57,640 nucleotides of DNA from Muribaculaceae bacterium (GCA_017462345.1 JAFTRI010000015.1:1-57640); one strand, 5' to 3'. Positions 1 through 9,093 are shown, numbered from the stretch's first letter. Made by a program: numbers and translations. The notes: generated by a model from the sequence alone, not told the origin.

Positions 1-2322
1 CCGGGGACGGCTGTGATAACCGCCAATCAAAGCGGCAACAAAAATTATCTTCCCGCCAACCCTGTATCTCAGACATTGGTAGTGGGCAAAGCCATGCAAA
101 CTATTGTATGGTCGGAAATACCCGGGAAATATTATGGCGATCCCGACTTTGCCTTGCCAAAAACTACCGACAAGGGTTTGACCATAAGTTATGTAAGCGA
201 CAACGAAGCAGTGGCTACTGTAAATGAAAATATCGTGCATATAACCGGTACAGGCAGTGCAAATATCACTGCATCACAAGCGGGTGATGATTTCTATCAT
301 GAAGCGGCGTCAGTAACCCTAACGCTAACCGTATCAAAGTCCTACCAGAATATCACTTTCAACGAATTACCAACATGCACCTATGGCGATCCTGCCATTG
401 AATTGGGGGCATATACCAATTCTTCATCATCAGTGCGTTATGAAAGCTCTGATACCGAGGTCGCTACTGTGTCAGGTTCAACACTCACGATTGTCGGTGC
501 CGGCTCTTGTTACATCACAGCCTATGCCGGCAGTGATGATAATTACTATGAGGGAACGCCTGTGCAGCGTCAGTTAATAGTGAATAAAGCCGACCAGACA
601 ATAGAATTCCCTGCTATAGCCGACAAGGTTTACGGCGATATGCCATTTACCCTATCGGCAGTGTCAAGCCGCAATCTGCCAATAACCTATACATCATCAG
701 ATCCTTCCCGCATTTCCATAACCGGAGCTACGGCAACAATCAATGGCGCCGGCAGTGTGACAGTTACGGCTACACAGGAGGGGACACGCAACTACAACGG
801 AGCAACAGCTCAGATTCAGGTCAATGTAAACAAGGCTGTGTTAACCGCTTCGGCAGTAGATGTCACTCGTGAGTATGGTGAGCCTAACCCCGACTTGGCT
901 GTAGACTATACCGGCTTCAAAAACGGTGATACAGCACTTGATCTTAGCGATGTCCCTACAGCAACATGTGCCGCTACACGATACAGTAATGTCGGGACAT
1001 ACGACATCATTGTATCCGAAATCACCGACGGCAATTATTCGCTCATGTATCAGAAGGGAACTCTGACAGTGACAAAAGCCCAGTTGACTGTCATAGCGAA
1101 TGATGCAGCCAAAATTTACGGTGACAAAAATCCGACATTGACAATTTCATATTCAGGTTTTAAAAATAACCAGACAGACAGTGAATTACTCAATAAGCCT
1201 ACGGTAAGCACCACAGCAAAGACAATGAGCGATGCCGGAGAATATCCCATTATAGTCGAGGGCGGCAATGCACGGAACTATGAGATTGTGTACCGTGAAG
1301 GGACATTAACTATAAGCAAGGCAACCCTTACTGTCACTCTCGACAATGCCGAAAGAGAATACGGTTCTTATGTCGAATATGTATTGAACTATAGCGGCTT
1401 CAAGGGTAACGATACGAAAAACGATCTTGATGTGTTGCCATCAGTTGTCACCAACGCCGACATAGAGAGTCCAGCCGGACGATATGCAATAATGCTTGAG
1501 GGCGGCAGCGACAACAACTATGCCTATTCATTCCGCTATCAGGAGTACCCCTACACGTCAAACGGCATAATTATAATCACGAAAGCACCGCTTACAATCA
1601 TTGCCGATGACAAATATAAAGGGTATCTTGAAAGCATGCCCCAATTGACTATGTCGTTCCTTGGACTCCGGAATGGAGACACTGCCGACGATCTTGACCA
1701 GTGGCCATATATAAATTGCAATGCAAACGCCAATTCGTCACGAGGTCAGTATGATATTACCCTGTCGGGTGGATACGATAACAATTACGATTATATACTT
1801 CAAGACGGGACATTGACCATAGGAAATGACCCGGGTTCTTCAGTCCTTGCCAATTCAATCATCATAGAGCCTAATTATGTTACAATGATGCCCGGAGACG
1901 TCTCTGAATTAGCGGTGTCAATCCTGCCTGACAATGTTACGGACAAAACCATTGTATGGCGAAGCAGCGACACATACGTTGCCACAGTAAGCAGCGGTAC
2001 AGTAACAGCATTGAACATAGGTCAGGCGACAATCTCGGCAGCGACAACCGATGGCTCTAACCTGACAGCCTACTGTCTGATAAACGTTACTGCTTCAGGA
2101 ATCGACGAGATTGAAACGCAGGCGGTCACAATGTGGGTACACAATAAACAGATATTTATCAAAAATGCACCAATGGCATGTGATATAAAGATATATTCGG
2201 CATCGGGAACTATTGCCGCATCCCGACATGTTACAGAAGACATCACTGTTTGTGAAGTATTCTGCAACGGAATGTATATCGTAAACATTAACGGTCACAA
2301 CTATAAAATTATCGTGAGATAA
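1..2322 (+). CDS. Large MBG/Ig-like repeat surface protein, 5' truncated by window edge
   Basis: The reading frame is open at base 1, so the true start lies upstream; the GTG at 13 is only an internal codon. What remains is about 773 residues built of repeats. Three Ig-like units of about 80 residues come first (each with a YGD-P motif, a S-S-D-x-x-[VR] strand and a G-A/T-G-S turn). They are followed by four MBG-type units (YGX type, motif GF-K-[GN]-x-D), then one BIG_2-like unit near residues 610-690, and a C-terminal sorting-like domain of about 70 residues ending KIIVR. MBG and BIG_2 domains are typical of cell-surface adhesins of Bacteroidetes. No catalytic domain is visible. The protein is probably exported and held at the surface; its ligand cannot be told from the sequence. 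A strong hairpin terminator follows the stop directly. Confidence 0.85.
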   Translation, partial: PGTAVITANQSGNKNYLPANPVSQTLVVGKAMQTIVWSEIPGKYYGDPDFALPKTTDKGLTISYVSDNEAVATVNENIVHITGTGSANITASQAGDDFYHEAASVTLTLTVSKSYQNITFNELPTCTYGDPAIELGAYTNSSSSVRYESSDTEVATVSGSTLTIVGAGSCYITAYAGSDDNYYEGTPVQRQLIVNKADQTIEFPAIADKVYGDMPFTLSAVSSRNLPITYTSSDPSRISITGATATINGAGSVTVTATQEGTRNYNGATAQIQVNVNKAVLTASAVDVTREYGEPNPDLAVDYTGFKNGDTALDLSDVPTATCAATRYSNVGTYDIIVSEITDGNYSLMYQKGTLTVTKAQLTVIANDAAKIYGDKNPTLTISYSGFKNNQTDSELLNKPTVSTTAKTMSDAGEYPIIVEGGNARNYEIVYREGTLTISKATLTVTLDNAEREYGSYVEYVLNYSGFKGNDTKNDLDVLPSVVTNADIESPAGRYAIMLEGGSDNNYAYSFRYQEYPYTSNGIIIITKAPLTIIADDKYKGYLESMPQLTMSFLGLRNGDTADDLDQWPYINCNANANSSRGQYDITLSGGYDNNYDYILQDGTLTIGNDPGSSVLANSIIIEPNYVTMMPGDVSELAVSILPDNVTDKTIVWRSSDTYVATVSSGTVTALNIGQATISAATTDGSNLTAYCLINVTASGIDEIETQAVTMWVHNKQIFIKNAPMACDIKIYSASGTIAASRHVTEDITVCEVFCNGMYIVNINGHNYKIIVR

Positions 2323-2331
2323 ATCATTCTT

Positions 2332-2376
2332 TAAGGGAGCGGGCAGTGATGCCGGGATTCCGCTCCCTTAGTTTTA
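2332..2376 (+). terminator. Intrinsic terminator after the MBG protein gene
   Basis: An 11-bp perfect stem, TAAGGGAGCGG at 2332-2342 and CCGCTCCCTTA at 2360-2370, is followed by GTTTTAA. It lies ten bases after the stop codon. Confidence 0.85.
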
Positions 2377-2439
2377 AACCTTTCAAATATTAACGGTGTC
2401 AGCAATCCCGATGATACCACGACAAAAATTCTTCTTACA

Positions 2440-2913
2440 ATGAAAAAAATTATTTTGGCTGCGTGCATTGCCGTTGCGGGCTGCGTATGCGCATCGGCTC
2501 AACAGAGCCAGGCAGTGGGTGTCAACCTCGGCTACGGCTCTGAAATCGAGACATTCAGCATCGGTGCCAAGTATCAGCACGGTATTACCGATGCCATACG
2601 CGGTGAGGTTGCGTTCAATTATTTCTTTGAGAACCAAGGTCTGTCAATGTGGGACATCGACGTGACCGGGCATTATCTGTTCAACGTGGCAGAAAAGGTC
2701 AAGGTGTATCCTTTGGCAGGACTGACCTACACCAATGTAAAGGTTGACTGGGGTTTCGGCTCGGCATCAGACGGCAAGTTCGGAGTGAACCTTGGTGGCG
2801 GTGCCGAATATGCGCTTACCGAGACTATCTCGATCGGTGCAGAACTGAAATATTCGTTAATCAGCGACTGGGACCAGATTCTATTGCAGATAGGGGCTAC
2901 CTACAAGTTCTGA
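2440..2913 (+). CDS. Small outer-membrane beta-barrel protein (OmpW/porin-like)
   Basis: This 157-residue protein starts with a clear signal peptide (MKKIILAACIAVAGCVCASAQ, split here as MKKIILAACI and AVAGCVCASA, cleavage after A-Q region). The mature part is a run of alternating amphipathic strands with G-x-x-Y turns: VGVNLGYGSE, FSIGAKYQHG, IRGEVAFNYF, WDIDVTGHYL, VYPLAGLTYT, and a final strand ending in F (GATYKF). A terminal aromatic residue is the usual outer-membrane beta-signal. It fits an eight-strand barrel of the outer membrane protein beta-barrel family (Pfam OMP_b-brl). Its role (structural barrel or pore) is not visible. It stands alone between two terminators, so it is probably monocistronic. 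Confidence 0.8.
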   Translation: MKKIILAACIAVAGCVCASAQQSQAVGVNLGYGSEIETFSIGAKYQHGITDAIRGEVAFNYFFENQGLSMWDIDVTGHYLFNVAEKVKVYPLAGLTYTNVKVDWGFGSASDGKFGVNLGGGAEYALTETISIGAELKYSLISDWDQILLQIGATYKF

Positions 2914-2949
2914 CAGACGAAAACACCAGAGTTAAGATTTTTCATAAAG

Positions 2950-2984
2950 AACGGTCGGATCAATATGGGTCCGGCCGTTTTTTT
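2950..2984 (+). terminator. Intrinsic terminator after the beta-barrel gene
   Basis: A 10-bp stem (2950-2959 with 2970-2979, one G-T wobble) is followed by seven T residues. It closes the beta-barrel gene. Confidence 0.9.
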
Positions 2985-3034
2985 ATCCCAACGGGGAGTT
3001 GCCTCATGTGTTGCCCTGATGGATTATTGTGATT

Positions 3035-3066
3035 TTTGCCTTGCTGAAAAATAATCACTAAATTTG
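3035..3066 (+). promoter_or_regulatory. Bacteroidetes-type promoter driving the structured RNA
   Basis: TTTG at 3035-3038, a 20-base spacer and TAAATTTG at 3059-3066 match the Bacteroidetes housekeeping promoter (-33 TTTG, -7 TAnnTTTG). No gene starts within 300 bases downstream, so the transcript must begin with the structured RNA described next. Confidence 0.75.
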
Positions 3067-3072
3067 CACCGC

Positions 3073-3306
3073 TGCCTTGTGCAGCGTGACATATTCAGGA
3101 AATGTTTTAGTGTATTCCTTGCTTGTGGATCTGGACAATCGACATCTGATATGGGAATTAACGCAGAACGTTCTCCTTTGGCATTGCTATATGTGTACAA
3201 TCATATACTGCCAAAGGTGTGAGCTGTTTTAGTAGTTTATCCATATCTCAGGCAGTCCAGAGCCTACAAGCATGATAAGCTAATGGGGGCTCACACTTCC
3301 TTTTTT
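3073..3306 (+). ncRNA. Candidate rod-shaped non-coding RNA, 6S-like
   Basis: The stretch folds into one long interrupted rod. From outside inwards: AGCGTGA (3083-3089) with TCACACT (3291-3297, one mismatch); a large bubble; GCTTGT (3121-3126) with ACAAGC (3266-3271); GG with CC; CTGGAC (3131-3136) with GTCCAG (3255-3260); GATATGG (3148-3154) with CCATATC (3241-3247); and an apical hairpin CTTTGGCA (3176-3183) with TGCCAAAG (3209-3216) that contains a further TATATG/CATATA stem. A T-rich tract follows at 3297-3306, and a good promoter ends at 3066. A long rod with a central bubble is the architecture of 6S RNA, and Bacteroidales are known to carry a divergent 6S (the former Bacteroidales-1 motif). 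The identity is inference from shape only; a different sRNA or a long leader of the 3386 gene remain possible. Confidence 0.5.
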
Positions 3307-3341
3307 ATGCCTACAATCCTTAACCTTTAACTTAAACACCC

Positions 3342-3370
3342 GCACCGGGTGAGCCTCTCCGGTGCTTTTT
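3342..3370 (+). terminator. Terminator-like hairpin, possibly an attenuator
   Basis: GCACCGG (3342-3348) and CCGGTGC (3359-3365) form a 7-bp stem followed by TTTTT. It sits only 15 bases before the ATG at 3386. A second hairpin, CACCC (3337-3341) with GGGTG (3347-3351), uses part of the same bases and cannot form at the same time. Confidence 0.6.
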
Positions 3371-3385
3371 AAACTAAAACGACAA

Positions 3386-3781
3386 ATGAATGAGATCGTA
3401 AAACAGGAGGCTATCGAGTTGCTTAACCGCATCGAACCGCAGGTGCTGCTGAAAGAGGCTGACAGTGGACGTAAAAAGATGGTAGTTGCCCGGATAATTG
3501 ACATTATATCCGCGCCTTATTGCACTGAGTTCAGGGTCGAGAGCGACTCGTCGGTCTTAGGATTCCTGAGGCTGAAGAAACTTCAGGTAATGCTGATGGA
3601 TGACAAGGAACTGTCGCAGTTCTGTGAGAACTGTGTCACCGGCAATGACGTGCTGGTGAGAATCTATGAGTTCCTGCTTGACTTGCGCAGCAGGCGATAT
3701 GCCACAACAAACGGCTCACGGAACTATTACCTGTCGGAAATACGTTCGTTTTCATGGGCAACAGGACGGCAACGGTGGTGA
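3386..3781 (+). CDS. Hypothetical protein, about 131 residues
   Basis: I chose ATG 3386 over the GTG at 3362 because the latter lies inside the terminator-like hairpin. The product starts MNEIVKQEAIELLNRIEP, has no signal peptide or membrane segment, and looks helical and soluble, with K/R-E rich heptads. I do not recognise the family. It has no obvious partner; proS starts 104 bases later with its own promoter motif. Codon use is like the neighbours, so it may be real, but the support is an open frame and context only. Confidence 0.5.
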   Translation: MNEIVKQEAIELLNRIEPQVLLKEADSGRKKMVVARIIDIISAPYCTEFRVESDSSVLGFLRLKKLQVMLMDDKELSQFCENCVTGNDVLVRIYEFLLDLRSRRYATTNGSRNYYLSEIRSFSWATGRQRW

Positions 3782-3839
3782 GATAAGAAATACAGCTGCG
3801 GATTTTCGTGGCAAACGGCGATATGTGCGAATAATTTGT

Positions 3840-3847
3840 TAAATTTG
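3840..3847 (+). promoter_or_regulatory. Probable -7 element of proS
   Basis: TAAATTTG matches TAnnTTTG and lies 38 bases before the proS ATG. There is no clean TTTG at the -33 position, only TTTTCG, so support is moderate. Confidence 0.5.
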
Positions 3848-3884
3848 CAGAATCATTAAACGAAAACAATATTATTCTCAGAAT

Positions 3885-5366
3885 ATGGCAAAGGAACTGA
3901 AGGATCTGACGAAACGTAGTGAAAATTACTCGCAGTGGTACAATGATTTGGTGGTCAAGGCCGATCTGGCCGAGCAGTCGGCCGTGAGAGGCTGTATGGT
4001 GATAAAGCCCTACGGTTATGCGATATGGGAAAAGATGCAGCAGCAGCTTGACCGCATGTTTAAGGAAACGGGGCACGTGAATGCCTACTTCCCGTTACTT
4101 ATACCGAAATCATTCCTTAGCCGTGAAGCTGAACATGTCGAGGGTTTTGCCAAGGAGTGTGCCGTAGTGACACATTACCGTCTGAAGAACTCTCCCGATG
4201 GCGGCGGTGTCGTTGTCGATCCGGCTGCAAAGCTTGAAGAGGAGCTGATCATACGCCCGACATCGGAGACAATCATCTGGAACACTTACAAGAACTGGAT
4301 TCACAGCTATCGCGACCTGCCGATACTGTGTAACCAGTGGGCAAATGTTATGCGGTGGGAGATGCGCACCCGCATGTTCCTGCGCACTGCCGAGTTCCTG
4401 TGGCAGGAAGGGCACACAGCCCATGCCACAAGAGAGGAAGCTCTTGAAGAGGTGGTGAAGATGATAAATATCTATGCCGATTTTGCTGAAAATTACATGG
4501 CTGTGCCGGTTATCAAGGGGGTAAAGTCGGCCAACGAGCGTTTTGCCGGGGCAATCGAGACATTTACCATAGAGGCCATGATGCAGGACGGCAAGGCGTT
4601 GCAATCAGGGACTTCCCATTTCCTCGGACAGAATTTTGCAAAGGCCTTTGACGTGAAATTCGTTAATAAGGAAAACGAGCTTGAATACGTATGGGCGTCA
4701 TCGTGGGGCGTATCGACACGATTGATGGGCGCTCTCATAATGGCGCACTCCGATGACAATGGACTTGTTCTGCCGCCTCACCTCGCACCTATTCAGGTCG
4801 TTATTGTCCCTATCTATAAGAATAATGATCAGCTTGCTGAAATAAGCAAGGTCGTTGAACCGATAGTGAACGAGCTGAAAGGAATGGGTATCAGCGTGAA
4901 GTATGACGATGCCGATAACAAGCGTCCCGGATTCAAGTTTGCCGACTATGAATTGAAGGGTGTCCCGGTAAGGCTTGCGATAGGAGCCCGTGACATCGAG
5001 AACGGGACAATCGAAGTGATGCGCCGTGATACGCTTGAGAAGAGTGTGGCGCAACTTGACGGTATCGCTTCGCATGTCAAGGATCTGCTCGAAAAGATTC
5101 AGGACAATATCTTCAAGAAAGCCCTTGCCCATCGTGAAGAGATGACAACTACAGTCGACACGTATGACGAGTTCAAGGAACAGATTGAAAAAGGCGGATT
5201 TATCCTGGCTCATTGGGACGGGACCACTGAAACCGAAGAGAAAATCAAGGAGGAGACAAAAGCCACTATCCGCTGTATACCTCTTGACGGGGACAAGACT
5301 CCCGGCAAGTGTATGGTAACCGGTCGCCCGTCGGCTCAGCGTGTGATATTTGCCCGCAGTTACTAA
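3885..5366 (+). CDS. proS: Prolyl-tRNA synthetase
   Basis: This cytosolic enzyme charges tRNA-Pro with proline using ATP. The 493-residue product is the short archaeal/eukaryotic-type ProRS (bacterial-type ProRS has an inserted editing domain and about 570 residues). Class II motif 2 region is seen near residues 123-180 ([15 protein letters not shown] and later [11 protein letters not shown]), motif 3 near 275-293 ([19 protein letters not shown]). An anticodon-binding domain follows (about 300-400), then the C-terminal domain ending in the expected aromatic residue (ARSY). No insertion domain for editing is present, as usual in this type. The glycosyltransferase gene starts 18 bases after the stop and may be co-transcribed. 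Confidence 0.97.
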   Translation: MAKELKDLTKRSENYSQWYNDLVVKADLAEQSAVRGCMVIKPYGYAIWEKMQQQLDRMFKETGHVNAYFPLLIPKSFLSREAEHVEGFAKECAVVTHYRLKNSPDGGGVVVDPAAKLEEELIIRPTSETIIWNTYKNWIHSYRDLPILCNQWANVMRWEMRTRMFLRTAEFLWQEGHTAHATREEALEEVVKMINIYADFAENYMAVPVIKGVKSANERFAGAIETFTIEAMMQDGKALQSGTSHFLGQNFAKAFDVKFVNKENELEYVWASSWGVSTRLMGALIMAHSDDNGLVLPPHLAPIQVVIVPIYKNNDQLAEISKVVEPIVNELKGMGISVKYDDADNKRPGFKFADYELKGVPVRLAIGARDIENGTIEVMRRDTLEKSVAQLDGIASHVKDLLEKIQDNIFKKALAHREEMTTTVDTYDEFKEQIEKGGFILAHWDGTTETEEKIKEETKATIRCIPLDGDKTPGKCMVTGRPSAQRVIFARSY

Positions 5367-5384
5367 CGTTATTACCGGAAGTTT

Positions 5385-6335
5385 ATGCCATTGCCGGTCA
5401 TTGCAATAGTAGTCCCATGCTATAATGAGGAAAAGGCTCTGCCCTTCTCCTCGGCAAAGTTGCTTTCGGTTCTCGACTGTCTTGTGAATGACGGGATTGC
5501 ATCTGCCGGCAGCTATGTGCTGTGTTGTGATGACGGCAGCAGGGACGGCACATGGGAACTCATAAAATCATTGCATGACGAAGATGCCCGCATTAAGGGT
5601 ATTTCGTTGGCTCACAACCGTGGTCACCAGAATGTGCTGTTGGCCGGACTGATGACCGTGCGCGGACATTGTGATGCCGCAATCTCGATCGATGCCGACC
5701 TGCAGGATGATCCTGATGCAATAATACGGATGGTGAATGAATTCCGTCAAGGGAAAGAGGTCGTGTATGGAGTACGCAGCAGCCGGGTTACCGATACATG
5801 GTTCAAGCGCACTACCGCCCATGCGTTCTATTCATTCCAGAAGAAGATGGGATTGGAGACGGTATATGATCATGCCGATTACAGGTTGCTGAGTGCACGG
5901 GCTTTGGACTTGTTGAGCGAATACGGAGAATCCAATCTGTTTCTCCGCGGTATCATTCCTCAGATAGGCCTTGAATGCTCGGTGGTAAAGTATGAGCGTC
6001 ATGAACGGGTTGCCGGCGAGTCAAAATATCCGTTAGGGAAAATGTTGAGTTTTTCGATAGACGGCATCACGTCATTTTCGGCAAAGCCTATCCGCTTTAT
6101 CTTCATGACCGGCTTGATCCTCCTGTTGGTGGATATTGTCGTGGCATTGTATGTACTTACTGCATATTTCTATCATCAGACGGTATCGGGATGGGCATCG
6201 ATTATGATTTCGGTGTGGTTTTTCGGCAGCCTTATGCTTATGAGTATCGGTATCATAGGTGAATATATCGGAAAAATATTTGTAGAGGTTAAGCACCGTC
6301 CGCGTTATGCGATCAAGGAGACGTTGCTTGACTGA
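5385..6335 (+). CDS. GtrB/DPM1-like family 2 glycosyltransferase
   Basis: The 316-residue protein belongs to the polyprenyl-phosphate glycosyltransferases (GT2, DPM1/GtrB type), which move a sugar from a nucleotide donor to a membrane lipid carrier. The N-terminal GT-A domain starts VVPCYNEEKAL, has DDGSRDGT near residue 47 and the metal-binding DADLQDDPD near 103-111. Two C-terminal membrane segments lie at about residues 236-262 and 268-292, followed by the usual GEYIGKIFVEVKHRPRY tail. The donor sugar cannot be told. There is no linked flippase or O-antigen cluster here, so the final acceptor is unknown. It follows proS closely. Confidence 0.9.
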   Translation: MPLPVIAIVVPCYNEEKALPFSSAKLLSVLDCLVNDGIASAGSYVLCCDDGSRDGTWELIKSLHDEDARIKGISLAHNRGHQNVLLAGLMTVRGHCDAAISIDADLQDDPDAIIRMVNEFRQGKEVVYGVRSSRVTDTWFKRTTAHAFYSFQKKMGLETVYDHADYRLLSARALDLLSEYGESNLFLRGIIPQIGLECSVVKYERHERVAGESKYPLGKMLSFSIDGITSFSAKPIRFIFMTGLILLLVDIVVALYVLTAYFYHQTVSGWASIMISVWFFGSLMLMSIGIIGEYIGKIFVEVKHRPRYAIKETLLD

Positions 6336-6376
6336 ATGATCTGACACTCACATCAAAGACAGGTCTGCGAAATCTT

Positions 6377-6428
6377 TTTTAGCGTTTTGATTGTTTACTA
6401 TACACGTAACACAATTAAAACGCTAAAA
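6377..6428 (+). promoter_or_regulatory. Long inverted repeat directly before ureA
   Basis: TTTTAGCGTTTT (6377-6388) and AAAACGCTAAAA (6417-6428) are a perfect 12-bp inverted repeat. The pairing continues inwards (GATTGT with ACAATT, and TTAC with GTAA past one bulged C), giving about 22 pairs around a 7-base loop. The right arm ends two bases before the ureA ATG. There is no T-run on either strand after the arms, so it is not a terminator. It could be an operator for a dimeric regulator or, in the mRNA, a hairpin that hides the translation start. No TAnnTTTG promoter is visible in the gap. Confidence 0.75.
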
Positions 6429-6430
6429 TT

Positions 6431-6733
6431 ATGCATCTGACACCTAAGGAAATTGACAAATTACTATTGCTCAATGCCGGGATAATCGCTGAGCGACGAT
6501 TGAAGAAAGGGCTCAAGTTGAATTATCCTGAAGCGGTGGCGTATATAACATCCGTGGCATTGGAGGAGGCGCGTGCCGGAAAAACGGTAGAGGAAGTAAT
6601 GAATATCGCTGCCAACGTCCTGACCAAAGAGGATGTTATGGACGGGGTTCCCGATATGATTTCCCTGCTCCAGGTCGAACCGGTCTTTACCGACGGTTCC
6701 CGGTTAGTGAGTATCCATAATCCTATCAAATGA
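6431..6733 (+). CDS. ureA: Urease subunit gamma
   Basis: UreA is the small structural subunit of the nickel enzyme urease (urea to ammonia and carbamate). The 100-residue product has the normal length and begins [17 protein letters not shown], with the family signature of [20 protein letters not shown] and the C-terminal end [20 protein letters not shown]. It opens an eight-gene operon that runs to 12904. The start codon is fixed by family alignment and lies right after a long inverted repeat, which suggests control at this point. Confidence 0.97.
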   Translation: MHLTPKEIDKLLLLNAGIIAERRLKKGLKLNYPEAVAYITSVALEEARAGKTVEEVMNIAANVLTKEDVMDGVPDMISLLQVEPVFTDGSRLVSIHNPIK

Positions 6734-6776
6734 CTGTGTCAAGACAGTTCCTGAACATTAATTCCCGATTAAATCT

Positions 6777-7268
6777 ATGAGTACACAAGTAAACAATGCT
6801 GGACAAACGGGGACAAGCAATGGCAGTGCCGGAAAAATGATTCCCGGTTTTACGCCGAAACAATATGTCCCGGTGGGTGGCATAATCCCGATGGATTCCC
6901 CTGTCGAATATAATGCCAACCGTAATACGATAAAACTGACGGTACGTAATACCGGAGACCGTCCGATACAGGTGGGTTCCCATTTCCATTTCTTTGAAGT
7001 GAACCGCTATCTGCAATTTGACCGAAAAAAGGCGTTCGGGTATCATCTGAATATTCCTGCAACGACGGCCATAAGGTTCGAGCCTGGTGATGCCAAGGAG
7101 GTAGAGCTCGTCACATACGGCGGCAAACGTGTTGTAATAGGGTTCAATGATATTGCAAACGGTTATACGGGTGGCGAGGATGCACCGGCATATTATCCGA
7201 CAAGAACCATGGCATTCGCACGATTGGCCGAATTGGGATTTAAGGATAGCGATGAAGCCGATGCCTGA
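6777..7268 (+). CDS. ureB: Urease subunit beta, with extended ends
   Basis: The central part carries the UreB signature [20 protein letters not shown] and the [14 protein letters not shown] segment, which in the alpha3-beta3-gamma3 enzyme packs against UreC. Standalone UreB is usually near 100-110 residues. Here the product is 163 residues, with about 20 extra Ser/Gly/Asn/Thr-rich residues before the usual MIPG start and about 35 after the usual end. An internal ATG at 6837 ([10 protein letters not shown]) would give a conventional N terminus, but the upstream ATG 6777 is placed well after the ureA stop, so I kept it. The C-terminal tail ([20 protein letters not shown]) is in frame and ends in DEADA. 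Confidence 0.95.
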   Translation: MSTQVNNAGQTGTSNGSAGKMIPGFTPKQYVPVGGIIPMDSPVEYNANRNTIKLTVRNTGDRPIQVGSHFHFFEVNRYLQFDRKKAFGYHLNIPATTAIRFEPGDAKEVELVTYGGKRVVIGFNDIANGYTGGEDAPAYYPTRTMAFARLAELGFKDSDEADA

Positions 7269-7304
7269 TATGTAAAGAATGTGAATTAAACAGATAATAA
7301 TACT

Positions 7305-9023
7305 ATGGCAACAATATCAAGAAAAGAATATAATGATCTGTATGGCCCGACTGTGGGTGACAAGATACGCCTCGGTAATACCAATCTGTATGTGGAGATT
7401 GAGAAAGATCTGAGAACGTACGGAGACGAAACGGTCTATGGCGGGGGAAAAACATTAAGGGACGGAATGGGGCTTGCCAATACAATGACTTCATCCATGG
7501 GGTCTTTGGATCTGGTGATAACCAATGTCACTATACTCGACCCGGTACTTGGAGTGGTCAAGGCCGATGTGGGAATAAAGGACGGAAAGATTGCCGGAAT
7601 TGGTAAAGCCGGGAATCCGAACACAATGGACGGAGTCAGCCCTGATCTTGTTACCGGTGCCTCAACCGATGCAATTTCCGGGGAACACCTGATACTGACT
7701 GCTGCCGGAATCGACGGACATGTACACCACATCGCTCCGCAACAGGCTTATTCTTGCTTGAGTAATGGAATAACCACTCTTATCGGGGGCGGTGTGGGTC
7801 CGACTGACGGCTCTAACGGAACGACCATTACTCCGGGAGTATGGAATATGTACAAGATGTTGCAGTCGGTGGAGAATATCCCGATCAATTACGGGTTTCT
7901 CGGGAAAGGGAATTGCTCAGTGGATCTGCCCATTGAAGAACAACTGATAGCCGGTGCGTGCGGGCTTAAAGTCCATGAGGACTGGGGCTCAACACCGGCG
8001 GCAATAAAACATGCACTTGATGTCGCCGACAGGTATGATGTCCAGGTTGCAATCCACACTGACACACTGAATGAGGGCGGTTATGTGGAAGATACGATAG
8101 CGGCATTGAATGGCCGTACCATCCACACTTACCACACCGAAGGCGCAGGTGGCGGACATGCTCCTGACCTGTTGAAAGTCGCGTCGATGGCAAATGTACT
8201 CCCCTCCTCGACTAATCCTACCCTCCCGTTTGGTGTAAATTCAAAGGCTGAGCTGTTTGACATGATTATGGTGTGCCACAATCTTAATCCTAAGATTCCA
8301 TCGGATGTGGCTTTTGCTGAAAGCCGAGTGCGTCCGGAGACCCAATCGGCTGAGAACATACTGCATGATCTCGGGGTATTGTCGATGGTCTCAAGTGATT
8401 CCCAGGCCATGGGACGTGTGGGTGAATCATTTATGCGTTCGTTCCAGATGGCATCGTATATGAAAGATGTAAGGGGAAAACTTCCTGAGGATTCTGCCGA
8501 TAATGATAATTTCCGGGTATTGCGGTATCTGGCAAAAGTTACGATAAATCCAGCCATAACATACGGAATTTCCTCGATACTCGGGTCGGTCGAAAAAGGT
8601 AAGATGGCTGATTTGGTGTTGTGGGAACCTGCATTTTTCGGGACAAAACCAAAGATGGTAATCAAGAACGGATTTATAAATTGGGCTCAAATGGGTGATA
8701 TAAATGCTTCGCTTCCAACCCCTCAGCCTATTTATATGCGTCCTATGTACGGGGCATTCGGAAAGGCATTGCCGCAGACATGTGTCACATTCCTGTCAAA
8801 TGCCGCAATTCAAGCCGGTGTTCCGGAAAAGTTACATCTTGAGCGTATTTGTTATGGAGTAAACAAGACCCGCCAGTTGTCAAAACAGGATATGATACTT
8901 AATTCCGCAATGCCGGTAATCGATGTCAATCCCGAGACATTCTATGTCTATGTCGACGGGCAGCTTGCATACGTCCCGCCGGCACAAGAGTTCTCATTAG
9001 GTCAGCTTTATTGGTTCAGTTGA
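7305..9023 (+). CDS. ureC: Urease subunit alpha (catalytic)
   Basis: UreC holds the dinickel centre. All metal and catalytic residues are in place, each offset by +5 from the Klebsiella numbering: nickel ligands H139 and H141 (GHVHH), carbamylated lysine K222 (GLKVHEDWG), H251 (AIHTDTLNE), H277 ([14 protein letters not shown]) and D365 (SSDSQAMGR). The mobile-flap cysteine C324 and catalytic H325 are kept in VCHNL, where most ureases have CHHL, so the residue after the catalytic histidine is Asn. The length of 572 is normal. The enzyme should therefore be active once loaded by UreDEFG. The gene follows ureB by 36 bases. Confidence 0.98.
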   Translation: MATISRKEYNDLYGPTVGDKIRLGNTNLYVEIEKDLRTYGDETVYGGGKTLRDGMGLANTMTSSMGSLDLVITNVTILDPVLGVVKADVGIKDGKIAGIGKAGNPNTMDGVSPDLVTGASTDAISGEHLILTAAGIDGHVHHIAPQQAYSCLSNGITTLIGGGVGPTDGSNGTTITPGVWNMYKMLQSVENIPINYGFLGKGNCSVDLPIEEQLIAGACGLKVHEDWGSTPAAIKHALDVADRYDVQVAIHTDTLNEGGYVEDTIAALNGRTIHTYHTEGAGGGHAPDLLKVASMANVLPSSTNPTLPFGVNSKAELFDMIMVCHNLNPKIPSDVAFAESRVRPETQSAENILHDLGVLSMVSSDSQAMGRVGESFMRSFQMASYMKDVRGKLPEDSADNDNFRVLRYLAKVTINPAITYGISSILGSVEKGKMADLVLWEPAFFGTKPKMVIKNGFINWAQMGDINASLPTPQPIYMRPMYGAFGKALPQTCVTFLSNAAIQAGVPEKLHLERICYGVNKTRQLSKQDMILNSAMPVIDVNPETFYVYVDGQLAYVPPAQEFSLGQLYWFS

Positions 9024-9037
9024 TGATATTAACAATG

Positions 9038-9071
9038 CCTGCCTATCCTTACACTGATAAGGATAGACAGG
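9038..9071 (+). promoter_or_regulatory. Intra-operon hairpin between ureC and ureE
   Basis: A 14-base left arm (9038-9051) pairs with 9058-9071, with a single C-A mismatch and a 6-base loop. It is not followed by a T-run, so it is more likely an mRNA-stability or processing element that separates the structural genes from the accessory genes than a full terminator. Confidence 0.65.
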
Positions 9072-9093
9072 TCTTATAAACAATGATGAGACT

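Noticed and set aside
6377-6428. Intrinsic terminator of the glycosyltransferase gene
   Set aside because: The hairpin is strong, but there is no T-run after it on the plus strand and it reaches to the ureA start codon.
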